64,000 nucleotides of DNA. Origin: Poriferisodalis sp965208555. GTDB taxonomy: Bacteria; Actinomycetota; Acidimicrobiia; Acidimicrobiales; Poriferisodalaceae. Below, piece by piece: positions 40,929 through 49,978 of the stretch; positions within the stretch are counted from its first letter, which is position 1; every line of letters starts with the position of its first letter. The notes under the pieces were generated by a model, which saw only the letters and a list, made by a program, of their open reading frames with translations, ran no database searches and was not told the DNA's origin. The DNA lies in the NCBI RefSeq assembly GCF_965208555.1, contig NZ_OZ242342.1:3286001-3350000 (forward strand), read 5' to 3'. A program made the position numbers and the translations under genes.

Positions 40929-41414
40929 GTGGCGAGCGGCGATCAGCGTGCCAGCAGGCCAGCGGCAGGGGCCGGTGCGGGACTCCGTGTCGGCATCGTG
41001 CGAGCGACGTGGAATCCCGAGATCGTGGACCGGCTGGCTGCAGGGGTGGAGAGGGGACTCCACGAGCTAGCGGCCATTCGCACCGCCGAGGTGACGGTGC
41101 CAGGGTGCTTCGAGATCCCGTTCGCGGCACAGGTGCTCGCTCGCAGCGGGCAGGTCGATGCCATCGTCGTCATCGGGGCCGTGATCCGCGGGGAGACCAC
41201 CCACTACGAGCTGGTCAGCGAGGGCGCCGCACAGGGTGTGATGGCCGTTCAGCTGGAGACTGGCGTGCCGGTTGGCTTCGGCTTGGTCACGGTGGAGAAC
41301 AGCGAACAGGCCGTGACCCGCAGCGAGGGCGCTGGCGGCCACAACGTCGGTGAGGACGCTGCCTATGTGGCGGTGTCGATGGCCCTGCTCGCCCGCGACT
41401 TTCCTGCCGGCTGA
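40929..41414 (+). CDS. ribH: 6,7-dimethyl-8-ribityllumazine synthase
   Basis: This 161-aa enzyme makes lumazine in riboflavin synthesis. The family signatures are GCFEIPFAAQVLARSG, the phosphate-binding GAVIRGETTHYELVSEGAAQ with catalytic His, PVGFGLVTVENSEQAV and the HNVGEDAAYVA end. GTG at 40929 is used as the start; the first 17 residues are low-complexity. There is no other rib gene nearby, so it is a stand-alone member here. It is divergent from the HyuA-HyuB fusion (62-nt gap) and convergent with the quinone-reductase-like gene (17-nt gap). Confidence 0.93.
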   Translation: MASGDQRASRPAAGAGAGLRVGIVRATWNPEIVDRLAAGVERGLHELAAIRTAEVTVPGCFEIPFAAQVLARSGQVDAIVVIGAVIRGETTHYELVSEGAAQGVMAVQLETGVPVGFGLVTVENSEQAVTRSEGAGGHNVGEDAAYVAVSMALLARDFPAG

Positions 41415-41431
41415 GCAACCGGACGCGTGCG

Positions 41432-42421
41432 CTACGAAGGGTCGGGGCGCATCCGCACGAGCACCTTGCCGACGGCTTCGCGTTCGTCGAGCAGCCGGTA
41501 GGCCTCGGCGCTCTGTTCGAAGGGCAGCACCTGCCCGATGGGCGGCTTCACCGCACCCGACGCGATCATGCCGAGCAGGCGCTCGTGGATGCGGGCGGGG
41601 ATCGTCGGGTCGGCAGCCACGGCCTCGCCCCAAGCGGCACCGACAAGGCTCACGTTGCGCAACAGCAGCCGGTTGACCTTCACGGTCGGGATCTCGCCAG
41701 CCGCGAACCCGACCACGACGAGCCGTCCGAAGCGCGCCAGCGCCCGGATGCCGTCGAGGAAGCGGTCTCCGCCGACTGGGTCGTAGGTCATGTCGACGCC
41801 TCGACCGCCGGTGAGCTCGCGCACCTCGTCCTTCCAAGTGTCGCTGATGAGCACGATGTGATCGGCCCCGGCCGCTCGGGCGATCTCGCCCTTGGCCTCG
41901 GTCGAAACCAGGCCAATCACGGGACCGGCACCGACTCCCTTCGCCACCTGGATACCCGAGGTGCCCACGCCACCCGATGCGCCCAGCACCAGCACCGATT
42001 CGCCCTCGCGCAGGCCTGCCCGGTCGATCATGCAGAACACAGCGGTCTGGTAATTCATGACCAGCGCGGCGCCCTCTTCGAATGAGAGCTCGCTGGGCAG
42101 CGCAAACAGATCGCGTGGCTTGGCCGCCACCACCTCGGCCAGGCAGCCGTTCGACCATACGCACACCCGGTCACCCGCCGCATAGCCCGAGTCGGCAGGT
42201 GCTGAGCGCACGACGCCCGCGGCCTCGATCCCCGGCCGGAAGGGCGGGTCGGGGCGGTACTGGTAGAGACCCTGGCTCTGGAGCAGGTCGGGGAACGACA
42301 CGCCACCGCAGACGATGTCGACGATGACCGAGGCGCCGTCTGCATCGGCCACCGGTTCGGGAGCATTCACGACGGCGACGCCGGCTGGGCCTGTCAAGGA
42401 CTGCACTTCCAAAGCACGCAT
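41432..42421 (-). CDS. Zinc-independent MDR family NADPH:quinone oxidoreductase
   Basis: This 329-aa medium-chain dehydrogenase/reductase is of the quinone oxidoreductase (Qor) group. The nucleotide motif VLVLGASGGVGTSGIQVAK is at about 143-161. The N-terminal half has PFRPGIEAAGVV and AAGDRVCVW. There are no zinc-ligand cysteines of classic alcohol dehydrogenases. Full typical length; ATG start at 42421. It faces ribH tail to tail and is divergent from the amidohydrolase. Confidence 0.88.
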   Translation of the reverse strand: MRALEVQSLTGPAGVAVVNAPEPVADADGASVIVDIVCGGVSFPDLLQSQGLYQYRPDPPFRPGIEAAGVVRSAPADSGYAAGDRVCVWSNGCLAEVVAAKPRDLFALPSELSFEEGAALVMNYQTAVFCMIDRAGLREGESVLVLGASGGVGTSGIQVAKGVGAGPVIGLVSTEAKGEIARAAGADHIVLISDTWKDEVRELTGGRGVDMTYDPVGGDRFLDGIRALARFGRLVVVGFAAGEIPTVKVNRLLLRNVSLVGAAWGEAVAADPTIPARIHERLLGMIASGAVKPPIGQVLPFEQSAEAYRLLDEREAVGKVLVRMRPDPS

Positions 42422-42514
42422 GGCGACACTGTTTCACAAGAAGGCCATGTGAGGCCGCTGGTACTGTGGGCCGCACATGCCGGTCAGGCGCGCCAGCGCC
42501 GATAGGGGAGAGCG

Positions 42515-43657
42515 ATGCGGTACTACTCGTGCGACTCGCACGTAGTCGAGGCAGCCGAGATCTATGCGGGATTGACGGACAGGTTCGGCGATCGGGCACC
42601 GTTCATCAGCAAGGACTACAACGACAAGCCGGGCACGTGGCTCGTGCTTCCGGGCGGCATCCGCCCGGTCCCGGTAGGCCGCTTGGGCATCGCGGGCGCC
42701 AGCCTGTCCGACCCGGCCACCCACGCTCGCATCGAGCGGGGCTACGACGGCTTCAACCCCGGTGTGATGGATCCGACCGCTCGGCTCGACGAACAGGCTC
42801 AGGACGGCATCGTGGGCGAGGTCATGTACCCGAGCCTGTCGATGTTCACCTTTGCGATTCCCGACGACGAGGTTCGCGACGCGGCGTTCCGGAACCACAA
42901 CGACTGGGTGCTCGACTACTGCTCGGTGGACCGCAACCGGCTCATCGGCGTCGGCTGCCTGCCGTTGCCCGACGTGGAGCGGGCCATCGCCGAGATCGAC
43001 CGCTCGGCCCAGCTCGGCGTGCGCGGCTTCGCCATCCCCGCCCACGTCGACCCCGCCAAGCCGTACTGCCACCCCGACTTCGACCCGTTCTGGGCCCGTG
43101 CCCAGGAATTCGGCGTGCCGCTCACTATGCACATCTTCACCGGGTCCAGCCTCGAGGGCGGGATGCCCGAGCACTGGGGCACGCCGGGAGGCCACCTGAA
43201 GGGCTACACGCTCGCGCATACGACCATCGCCAACACGATCATCGATCTGATCTGCGGCGGGGTCGTCGAGCGATTCCCTGACCTGCGGTTCGTGTGCGCC
43301 GAGTACGAGACCGGCTGGGTTGGCCACTTCAAACAGCGCCTCGACCATGCGGCGTATCGCACACCCTGGGAGGTGTCCGACGAGCTCACCATGAAGCCCT
43401 CGGAGTACTTCGACCGGAACTTCTGGGTCACCTTCGAGGACGACGTGGAAGGCGTCGCGACGCGGCATTCGATCGGCGTCGGCAATCTGCTCTGGGGCAA
43501 CGACTACCCGCACCACGACTCGATCTGGCCGAACTCGCGGCCGATCCTCGACGAGATCCTCTCGGGCGTTCCCGACGACGAGAAGGAACAGATGGTCTGG
43601 AGCAACGTGCTCGAGCTCTACGACCTCGACCCGGACTCGCTTCCCGCAGCCGCCTAG
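42515..43657 (+). CDS. Amidohydrolase-2 family metal-dependent hydrolase
   Basis: This 380-aa (beta/alpha)8-barrel hydrolase is of the amidohydrolase-related family (decarboxylase or TIM-barrel hydrolases such as those acting on aromatic or cyclic acids). Signs are the opening CDSHVVEAAEIYAGL, a barrel His in LTMHIFTGSSLE, and the C-terminal WGNDYPHHDSIWPNSR with Asp/His metal ligands. The start ATG at 42515 has GGGGAGAGCG upstream. It is followed by a convergent alpha/beta hydrolase gene. The substrate is unknown. Confidence 0.85.
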   Translation: MRYYSCDSHVVEAAEIYAGLTDRFGDRAPFISKDYNDKPGTWLVLPGGIRPVPVGRLGIAGASLSDPATHARIERGYDGFNPGVMDPTARLDEQAQDGIVGEVMYPSLSMFTFAIPDDEVRDAAFRNHNDWVLDYCSVDRNRLIGVGCLPLPDVERAIAEIDRSAQLGVRGFAIPAHVDPAKPYCHPDFDPFWARAQEFGVPLTMHIFTGSSLEGGMPEHWGTPGGHLKGYTLAHTTIANTIIDLICGGVVERFPDLRFVCAEYETGWVGHFKQRLDHAAYRTPWEVSDELTMKPSEYFDRNFWVTFEDDVEGVATRHSIGVGNLLWGNDYPHHDSIWPNSRPILDEILSGVPDDEKEQMVWSNVLELYDLDPDSLPAAA

Positions 43658-43716
43658 ATCTCTGCAGCGCGGTGCCTGCTGCTCGCAGCTGCGCCGCTGT
43701 GCTTGCTGCTCGCCGC

Positions 43717-44568
43717 CTACGCGGCGACGAGGGGCTCCAGGTGAGCGCGGATGGCCTTGGCGACTCGTTCGCCGTTCTCCATCGGGCCAAAGTGGCTCAG
43801 CTCAGCGAACGCCTCCAGGCGACCGTTGCCGAGGGCTTCGGCAATGGGCTGCGCGACCTGCGGTGGGATCGTGTTCCACATAGCGGGGGAGTCGCCGCGT
43901 GCGACGACCGTCGGGCAGGTCACGGCACCGAAGGTGCTGTAGTCCACAGGCTCGCCTGACTCGTAGATGCGGGCCTCGGTGTCACCCGAGCATGACAGCC
44001 GCACTGCGTCATCGCCCGAGGGATAGGTGCCGATCTCGACATAGGCCCTGACTGCGGCGGGCTCGCAGTGCGAGAAGGGCGGCTTGGAAACGAACCGCTC
44101 GTAGGCCTCGTCGACCGTTGCGAACCGGATGCGCCTCCGTCTCGATGCCACCACCAGCTCGTGATCGGAATCGGGCATGGGGAAACCGTCGGGGACCAGC
44201 ACGGGCTCGTAGAGGTACAGGCCCCGGTAGGTGCCCGGGTGATTCAGCTCGGCCAGCAGCAAGCTGGCGGCGCCCAGCGAATGACCGACAGCCAGCATCG
44301 GCTCGCCGCCGAGGGCGTTCACGGCGCTCTGCACTTCTTCGACGAAGTGCGACCGCTCCACGGACATGCCGTCATGCTGTGGCCGCGAAGCCCCGTGGCC
44401 GCGAAAGTCCAGCCCCCAGCACCGGAACGTGTCCTGCAGGTGCGGCACCACGGTGGCCCACATGCCGGCGTTGAGGCCGTTGCCATGCGTCATGAGCAGC
44501 GGCGTTCCGTGGCCGCCGAGATTGTGGAGCACGGCGTGCTCGCCGTCAGAGGTGGTCAGGCGCATCAT
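43717..44568 (-). CDS. Alpha/beta hydrolase (Ser nucleophile)
   Basis: This 283-aa protein has the nucleophile elbow GHSLGA with Ser97. LLMTHGNGLNAGMW is the oxyanion loop and DFRGHGASR is the usual strand after it. A C-terminal His in AELSHFGPMENG and a late Asp complete a triad. Frames extend to 44682, but ATGs at 44568/44565 begin the conserved region and leave an 82-nt divergent gap to the next hydrolase. The substrate is unknown. Confidence 0.85.
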   Translation of the reverse strand: MMRLTTSDGEHAVLHNLGGHGTPLLMTHGNGLNAGMWATVVPHLQDTFRCWGLDFRGHGASRPQHDGMSVERSHFVEEVQSAVNALGGEPMLAVGHSLGAASLLLAELNHPGTYRGLYLYEPVLVPDGFPMPDSDHELVVASRRRRIRFATVDEAYERFVSKPPFSHCEPAAVRAYVEIGTYPSGDDAVRLSCSGDTEARIYESGEPVDYSTFGAVTCPTVVARGDSPAMWNTIPPQVAQPIAEALGNGRLEAFAELSHFGPMENGERVAKAIRAHLEPLVAA

Positions 44569-44650
44569 CGCCGCCGCACGATAGTGCAGCGCTGCGCCGC
44601 ACTCGCGGGTCGCCTCGGCCGCGGGAGCATCGTTGCGGCAGACTGGCGCC

Positions 44651-45373
44651 ATGGCGAACTTCACACGTGGCTCCGTGGACATCCACTACGACGACTACGG
44701 CTCGGGCTTCCCCCTGTTGCTGATCGCTCCGGGAGGGATGCGCTCGGCGGCGTCCTTCTGGGAGCACACACTGTGGAACCCCGTCACCCAGCTGTCGGAC
44801 CGCTACCGGGTGATCGCGATGGACCAGCGCAATGCCGGCCGTTCGACCGCCCCGGTCTCGGCTGACGACGGCTGGGCCACCTACACGGCCGATCAGCTGG
44901 CGCTCATGGACCATCTCGGCTGCGAGCAGTTCCATCTGGCGGGCATGTGCATCGGCGGCCCGTACATCATGGGGTTGATCCAGGCAGCGCCCGAGAGGGT
45001 CGCCAGCGCCACGCTGTTCCAGACCATCGGGCTCGACGAGAACCGTCACGCCTTCTACGACATGTTCGACGACTGGGCGCAAGCGATCCGCGACGACCAT
45101 CCCGAGGCGGACGATGCAGCTTGGAATCGGTTCCGCTCCAACATGTACGACGGCGACAATCTCCTGTTCAACGTGGACCGGGACTTCGTTGCGACCGTCC
45201 AGACGCCGCTCTTGGTGCTGCTCGGCAACGACCTGTACCACCCCGAGTCGTCGTCTCGGATTGTTCACGAGGCCGCACCCAACTCCACGATGATCGAGGA
45301 CTGGATGGACGGCAGCGGCAGAACAGCCGCGATGGAACAGTTCGCCGCCTTCCTGGCCGCACACACCCCCTGA
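44651..45373 (+). CDS. Alpha/beta hydrolase with Cys at the nucleophile position
   Basis: This 240-aa alpha/beta hydrolase has fold features LLLIAPGGMRSAAS and AMDQRNAGRSTAP. The nucleophile elbow reads AGMCIGG, so Cys100 stands where most members have Ser. A late acid (LLGNDLYHPESS) is visible. Cys nucleophiles occur in dienelactone hydrolase and some other members, so this can be a working enzyme or a non-hydrolytic one. ATG at 44651 is used; a longer frame from 44633 is possible. It is divergent from the preceding hydrolase and 52 nt before the SDR gene on the same strand. Confidence 0.8.
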   Translation: MANFTRGSVDIHYDDYGSGFPLLLIAPGGMRSAASFWEHTLWNPVTQLSDRYRVIAMDQRNAGRSTAPVSADDGWATYTADQLALMDHLGCEQFHLAGMCIGGPYIMGLIQAAPERVASATLFQTIGLDENRHAFYDMFDDWAQAIRDDHPEADDAAWNRFRSNMYDGDNLLFNVDRDFVATVQTPLLVLLGNDLYHPESSSRIVHEAAPNSTMIEDWMDGSGRTAAMEQFAAFLAAHTP

Positions 45374-45424
45374 ACGCAAAGCCCTGCCCGTTCCACGGCA
45401 GGCGTGGCGCGTTAGCTTGCGCGC

Positions 45425-46252
45425 ATGACTTCCGCAGGCAGCACACACAGTCCCCAGGGTGCCGAACATTGGCTGGACGGCAAGGTGGCGGTGGTCACCG
45501 GGGCCAGCCGGGGCATCGGCGAGGCCAGTGCGCGGGCGCTGGACGCCGCAGGCGCTCGGGTGGTGCTGACCGGGCGCACCACCTCAGACCTCGAACACGT
45601 CGCTGCTGAGTTGCAGCACGATCCTGTGGTGCTCACCGCCGACCTGGCCCCAGCCGGTGCCGGCACCGACTTGGCACGGCGCATCCTCAGCGAAGTCGAC
45701 GGGGTGGATGTGTTGGTCAACAACGCCGGCATACCCATGCGCCGCACGCCGGAGCAGCTCACCGAAGCTGACTTCGACTTGGTCTTCTCGATCAACGTGC
45801 GATCGCTGGTGATGCTCAGCGTCGGCTTGGCGCCGTCGATGATCAGCCGTGGGGGCGGTTCGATCATCAACATCAGTTCCGTCGCCGGGGTGCACGGTCC
45901 GCTTGGCCGTGTCGCCTACGCGGGCACCAAGGGTGCCGTTGACGCCATGACTCGAGCGCTCGCAGCGGACTGGGGCCCCGACGGCATCCGGGTGAACTCC
46001 ATCGCGCCTGGCCTCATCGCCACGGCAATCTGGGAAGACGCCCGCAACAACGTGCCGGGCTTGATCGAAGACCTGGCTGGCCAGATTGCGCTCAAGCGTT
46101 GGGGATTCGGCGATGACATCGCCGACGTGGTGCTGTTCTTCGCGTCCGACGCATCCCGCTACGTGACCGGCGAGACGCTCGTGGTCGACGGTGGCCTGGC
46201 TCGCGTCACGGCGTCAGCCGCCCCGCCGGCGCTGCCCGAGCTCCAGGACTAG
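45425..46252 (+). CDS. Short-chain dehydrogenase/reductase
   Basis: This 275-aa SDR has cofactor motif TGASRGIG at 25-32, NNAG at 99-102, and the catalytic Ser151/152, Tyr165 and Lys169 (YAGTK). The PG motif is in NSIAPGLIATAI and the C-terminal VTGETLVVDGGLA is standard for the classical subclass. It resembles 3-oxoacyl-ACP reductase-like or gluconate-type dehydrogenases; substrate and biological role are unknown. It follows the Cys-type hydrolase by 52 nt and may be co-transcribed with it. Confidence 0.9.
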   Translation: MTSAGSTHSPQGAEHWLDGKVAVVTGASRGIGEASARALDAAGARVVLTGRTTSDLEHVAAELQHDPVVLTADLAPAGAGTDLARRILSEVDGVDVLVNNAGIPMRRTPEQLTEADFDLVFSINVRSLVMLSVGLAPSMISRGGGSIINISSVAGVHGPLGRVAYAGTKGAVDAMTRALAADWGPDGIRVNSIAPGLIATAIWEDARNNVPGLIEDLAGQIALKRWGFGDDIADVVLFFASDASRYVTGETLVVDGGLARVTASAAPPALPELQD

Positions 46253-46280
46253 TCCGAGCCTGTCTGCTCCGGCGATGCGT

Positions 46281-48305
46281 TCAGCCCAAGGCGGCTTCGC
46301 ATTCCTTGCGGCGCGTGGCGTCAGGAATCGATCCGCAGAACGTGTCGATGGTCTCGGGCTCATCGAGCACTAGCGGTGCGAGTCGCAGCAGTCCGGCCCA
46401 GCACCTATCTGCCAACTCACGCTGCTGTGGGGGGCGACGGTCCAGAGCTGAGCAGAATCCGGTCATCACCGCAGCTGAGGCTGATTCGGAGAATCGAGAC
46501 ATGTACACGCCGTCGACGCAGTCGTGGCGATCGCCATCGGTCAAGCGATCGCTGTCGCACAGCGCCGCTAGTCCGTTTGCGTCGGACCACAGTGAGTTGG
46601 AGTTCGCATGAAATGAACTCCAGGAACGCACGCACAGGCCCCGCACCTCGCCCATCAGGTCACCGGTGCAGAACTCGATGAGCTCGTCGGCGGTGAGCTT
46701 CATGTGCAGCAGCAGATTCGAAGGCTGCCAGTCGTAGCACGCCCGCACGTACCGCTGCGCGACCTCGTTGCACGGATAGTGAGGATCCACCAAGCTGATG
46801 TACTCCGACGAGTGGTCAGACAGACCAGAGGTGCCGGCGACGCCGTTCTCCATGAACACCCCCGAGTAGCAGGGGTTCCTATCCGGCTCGTCGAGCGTGT
46901 CGCAGATCCCCAGCGACTCGTGCAGCTCATAGCCAGTCCAAGCCATGATCCCGTGGCCGACACCGTGGTAGCAGTCGTCGGCCCGGTACCGGTTCATGCC
47001 GCTGCAAACGGCTCGCATGTCTGCCTCAAGATGGGCGGTGCCACGCTCGGCGAACAATGCCTCGAGAACACCGTGGATCGCTCCCGAGTCGCATTCGTGC
47101 GGCGTGATCGTGAACGCCGCCACTCCGAAGAGCTGGTAGCTCACCCTGCCTGCTTGGTGTGCCATGTCATGGCATCTGACGCCAGTCGATTCGGTCGCTT
47201 CGCGCAGCGCATGCACGGCGGCGTCAGGCCCGTACATCGAAACGTACAACTCCAACAGGTCAAGATTCTCAAGGAGTGCCACGGGGTCGATGTCTGCGGG
47301 CGGGTCGGCGAACTTCGGGATATCGACGTCGAGATCCAAGGGAGCCAGCGCCTCCTCGGGACCGCCGGAGGAGATGATGACCCCCGTCTCGGAAGCGAGG
47401 CTGTGATTGTGATAGCGCCATGTGCCGCGTCGGGTGAACTTGAATGACCAGGACTCCCCTGGCGGTATCTCGCGCAATGGATCGAACTCGGGATAGATCT
47501 CGTGCGTCGGATGGATGTTGGAAGCCGGCCAGACGCCCCATTCGGACTCGTTCACAAACGTGACCGTGTCGCCGGTCACGATCTCCAGGCGTTCCGGAAC
47601 GAAGATGCCCCCAGATGTGTAGGTGACGACCCACTCCTCTGGCGCCCCAGCCCCGTGGGTGTGGGAGAAACCGTCCTCGTGAATATGAATCTCGCCCTGC
47701 CGCAGGCCGGCCGCTGGGGGAGTAGGGGGCGGCGAGGGTCCAGCGGCCGACGTGACCGACACCTCCACAGCTGCGGAGATCGGCTTCCCGTCGCGGGTAA
47801 GCGTCACGTGGTCGTTCGCTGAGAGCTCGACCCGCACCTCGTGATCACCCGGGTCGAGATGGTCGAGATGATGCCATTGCCCATAGAGACGGGCGACCTT
47901 CTCGCCGTCGACGTACAGGTGCATGTGCCCCTCGCCGTCGATGTGCTCGGTGGATGCCCGCTCTGGCGCCAGCCGGAAGTCGTCCACCTCCACGTACACG
48001 TTCCAGCCGCTTGCCGGGTCCTCCAGCACCTTGAGCACAATCGACGGATTGCCCACAGCCTCTCTGGTCGCGCCGTGACTGTGGTTTGAGTTGCTGCGCT
48101 CGCTGTCAGTGCGTTGTTCATCGTCTGCGCTGTATTCATTGTCTGCGCCGTGTTCATCGTCCGATTGGAATGTCAATTCGACCGGTTCGGCTTCCTGCGA
48201 ATCCCGATTGAGCAGTACCGCCGCCAAGATCAACCCCGACAGCCCGACGAGGCTGGCAATCGCAAGGAAGACAGCGGCACGCCGGGACACCTTCTGTTCA
48301 CTCAT
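46281..48305 (-). CDS. Membrane-anchored cupredoxin-like protein with long Cys/His-rich C-terminal domain (paralogue 1)
   Basis: This 674-aa exported protein has a start at 48305 with GGAGGA 8 nt upstream. A hydrophobic helix lies at about residues 12-33 (FLAIASLVGLSGLILAAVLL), so it is anchored in the membrane and faces outward. Residues 40-90 are acidic, Asp/Glu/His-rich. Residues 95-185 are a His-rich beta domain (EHIDGEGHMHLYVDGE, YGQWHHLDHLD). Residues 215-325 are cupredoxin-like: IHEDGFSHTHG, then SNIHPTHEIYPEF and TWRYHNHSLASETGVI. The usual Cys and Met copper ligands are absent. The remaining 350 residues are a Cys/His-rich domain with CHDMAHQAGR, GAIHGVLEALFAERGT, CYHGVGHGIMAWTGYELHES and CYSGVFMENG. 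I cannot name this domain. It is the last gene of the four-gene minus-strand cluster. Confidence 0.75.
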   Translation of the reverse strand: MSEQKVSRRAAVFLAIASLVGLSGLILAAVLLNRDSQEAEPVELTFQSDDEHGADNEYSADDEQRTDSERSNSNHSHGATREAVGNPSIVLKVLEDPASGWNVYVEVDDFRLAPERASTEHIDGEGHMHLYVDGEKVARLYGQWHHLDHLDPGDHEVRVELSANDHVTLTRDGKPISAAVEVSVTSAAGPSPPPTPPAAGLRQGEIHIHEDGFSHTHGAGAPEEWVVTYTSGGIFVPERLEIVTGDTVTFVNESEWGVWPASNIHPTHEIYPEFDPLREIPPGESWSFKFTRRGTWRYHNHSLASETGVIISSGGPEEALAPLDLDVDIPKFADPPADIDPVALLENLDLLELYVSMYGPDAAVHALREATESTGVRCHDMAHQAGRVSYQLFGVAAFTITPHECDSGAIHGVLEALFAERGTAHLEADMRAVCSGMNRYRADDCYHGVGHGIMAWTGYELHESLGICDTLDEPDRNPCYSGVFMENGVAGTSGLSDHSSEYISLVDPHYPCNEVAQRYVRACYDWQPSNLLLHMKLTADELIEFCTGDLMGEVRGLCVRSWSSFHANSNSLWSDANGLAALCDSDRLTDGDRHDCVDGVYMSRFSESASAAVMTGFCSALDRRPPQQRELADRCWAGLLRLAPLVLDEPETIDTFCGSIPDATRRKECEAALG

Positions 48306-48350
48306 CTGATTCCTCCGAGGCAGCCAGTGCCGGCCGCTCACCTCAACGAG

Positions 48351-49967
48351 TTACGAGCCATCAGAGGACGCCAGCGTTCGCTGGCATCGGATGTGGGCCG
48401 CCTCGTCTGTGACTTGGTTGCAGAACTCGGCACGGGCCGCGGAGTCGTACGGCATGAACTTGGCGCGTTCGATGATGGTGTCCCAGCATCCAGCCGCTTC
48501 GCTCGAGTCCACCAACGAGCACAGCCGAATCGCCTCATTGGCGCCCGCTGGCTCCCAGAACCGATCTTGCACGGCACCGTTGATGCAGGCCGAGCGGAAC
48601 GGGCCCGGGGCATGGCGGCACATTGCGACTGCGCCCTCGGGATCTCCGCGGGTCACTGCGCCCACGTCGCGTCCGTACGACGCGAAGCAGTGACTTTGGG
48701 CATGCTCAGGTGCCTCGGAGCAAGCCTTGGCGACCGACGCCATGTCGCCGGCGTACACGTTCACCATGTGCGACGTTTGGTAGAAGTAGCAGCCCGGCAC
48801 ATAACGGGACTCCACCACGTCGCATGGGAAGTGGGGATCATCGAACCGCAGGTACGAGGTCTCGTGACCCATTAGACCGCTCAACCCGCCGACGACATTC
48901 TCCATGAACACACCTGAGTGACAGGACGCGCGGTGCTGCTGGCCGGAGAGGACATCGCAGATCGCCAGGGCCTCGTGCAGTTCGTAGGTCGTCCAAGCCA
49001 TGATCCCGTGGCCGACGCCGTGCAGGCACTGATGCATGACGAACGAGTCCTCCGATGCGGAGCAGACCGCCGCGACGTCCTCCGCGAGACGTGACGTGCC
49101 GCGTTCTGCGAACAGCGCCTCGATCGCCCCATGGAGAGCGCCTGCCTGACAGTCATGCCCGGCAATGACAAACGCCGCCGGGCCGAACTCTTCGTATGCG
49201 ATCCGCCCGACGTCGTGGGCGGCGTTGTGACAGTTGAGACCTGTACGAAGCTCGGTGGTCTTCAAGTCCGCAACTGCGGCTGCTGGACCGAACTGGACGA
49301 CATAGTCATAGAGGGCGTTCGCGTCGGTCATGATCCGCTCGCCACCCGAATCAGCGGGCGGCGCTGGAAACTGGACTATCTCGACCTTCATGTCGAGCGG
49401 CAGCAAGTCTTCGTCAGGAGCGCCGCTGACGACAATCAATCCGGTCTCGCTCGCGTAGCTGTGATTGTGGTACCGCCAATATCCGTTCTTGTCGAACCTG
49501 AATGACCAAGACTCGCCAGGCGGTATCTCCCGCAGCGGATCGAACTCGGGATAGATCTCGTGCGTCGGATGGATGTTGGACGCAGGCCAGACCCCCCAGT
49601 CGGACTCGTTCACGAATGTGACGGTGTCACCGGCCAGAATGTCAAGCCGCTCGGGAACGAAGAGTCCCTCAGCGGTGTAGGTGACGATCCACTCCTCCGG
49701 AGCACCGGCCCCGTGCGTGTGCACGAAGCCATCCTCATGGACATGTACCTCTCCGGCGCGATCAGCGGGCGAAGCACCGAGCGCGTCGTCCTCGACCGGA
49801 GCCACCGTGGCGACCGGCCTCGGTTCCGGAGCCGCTGCATCGGTGCTCGCGCATGCCGCAGCAAGCGCGACGCAGATCGCCAAGACTGCGGTGACTCCAC
49901 GGCCACCCTCAGCAATTGGCGCCTGCCTCCGCCCGAATCGACGCCAGGCGCCTTTGGCCAGCGGCAT
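48351..49967 (-). CDS. Lipoprotein with cupredoxin-like and Cys/His-rich domains (paralogue 2)
   Basis: This 538-aa paralogue of the gene at 46281 is shorter because it lacks the second His-rich beta domain. The start at 49967 places an N-terminal hydrophobic stretch before a lipobox LAAAC (Cys39), so it is a predicted lipoprotein. The cupredoxin-like part (about 75-180) has His133 and His136 in SNIHPTHEIYP and His167/169 in YWRYHNHSYASETG. The C-terminal domain has CHNAAHDVGR, GALHGAIEALFAERGT, CLHGVGHGIMAWTTYELHEA and CHSGVFMENVVGG, plus several spaced Cys. Upstream frame from 50201 is spurious. It lies 11 nt after the stop of the gene upstream, and 45 nt before its paralogue, so the cluster is probably one transcript. 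Confidence 0.75.
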   Translation of the reverse strand: MPLAKGAWRRFGRRQAPIAEGGRGVTAVLAICVALAAACASTDAAAPEPRPVATVAPVEDDALGASPADRAGEVHVHEDGFVHTHGAGAPEEWIVTYTAEGLFVPERLDILAGDTVTFVNESDWGVWPASNIHPTHEIYPEFDPLREIPPGESWSFRFDKNGYWRYHNHSYASETGLIVVSGAPDEDLLPLDMKVEIVQFPAPPADSGGERIMTDANALYDYVVQFGPAAAVADLKTTELRTGLNCHNAAHDVGRIAYEEFGPAAFVIAGHDCQAGALHGAIEALFAERGTSRLAEDVAAVCSASEDSFVMHQCLHGVGHGIMAWTTYELHEALAICDVLSGQQHRASCHSGVFMENVVGGLSGLMGHETSYLRFDDPHFPCDVVESRYVPGCYFYQTSHMVNVYAGDMASVAKACSEAPEHAQSHCFASYGRDVGAVTRGDPEGAVAMCRHAPGPFRSACINGAVQDRFWEPAGANEAIRLCSLVDSSEAAGCWDTIIERAKFMPYDSAARAEFCNQVTDEAAHIRCQRTLASSDGS

Positions 49968-49978
49968 TCTCAACCCCG

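Noticed and set aside
40867..41130. N-terminal extension of the HyuA-HyuB frame
   Set aside because: The 88 residues are low-complexity and overlap ribH antisense; the family opening starts just after the ATG at 40866.
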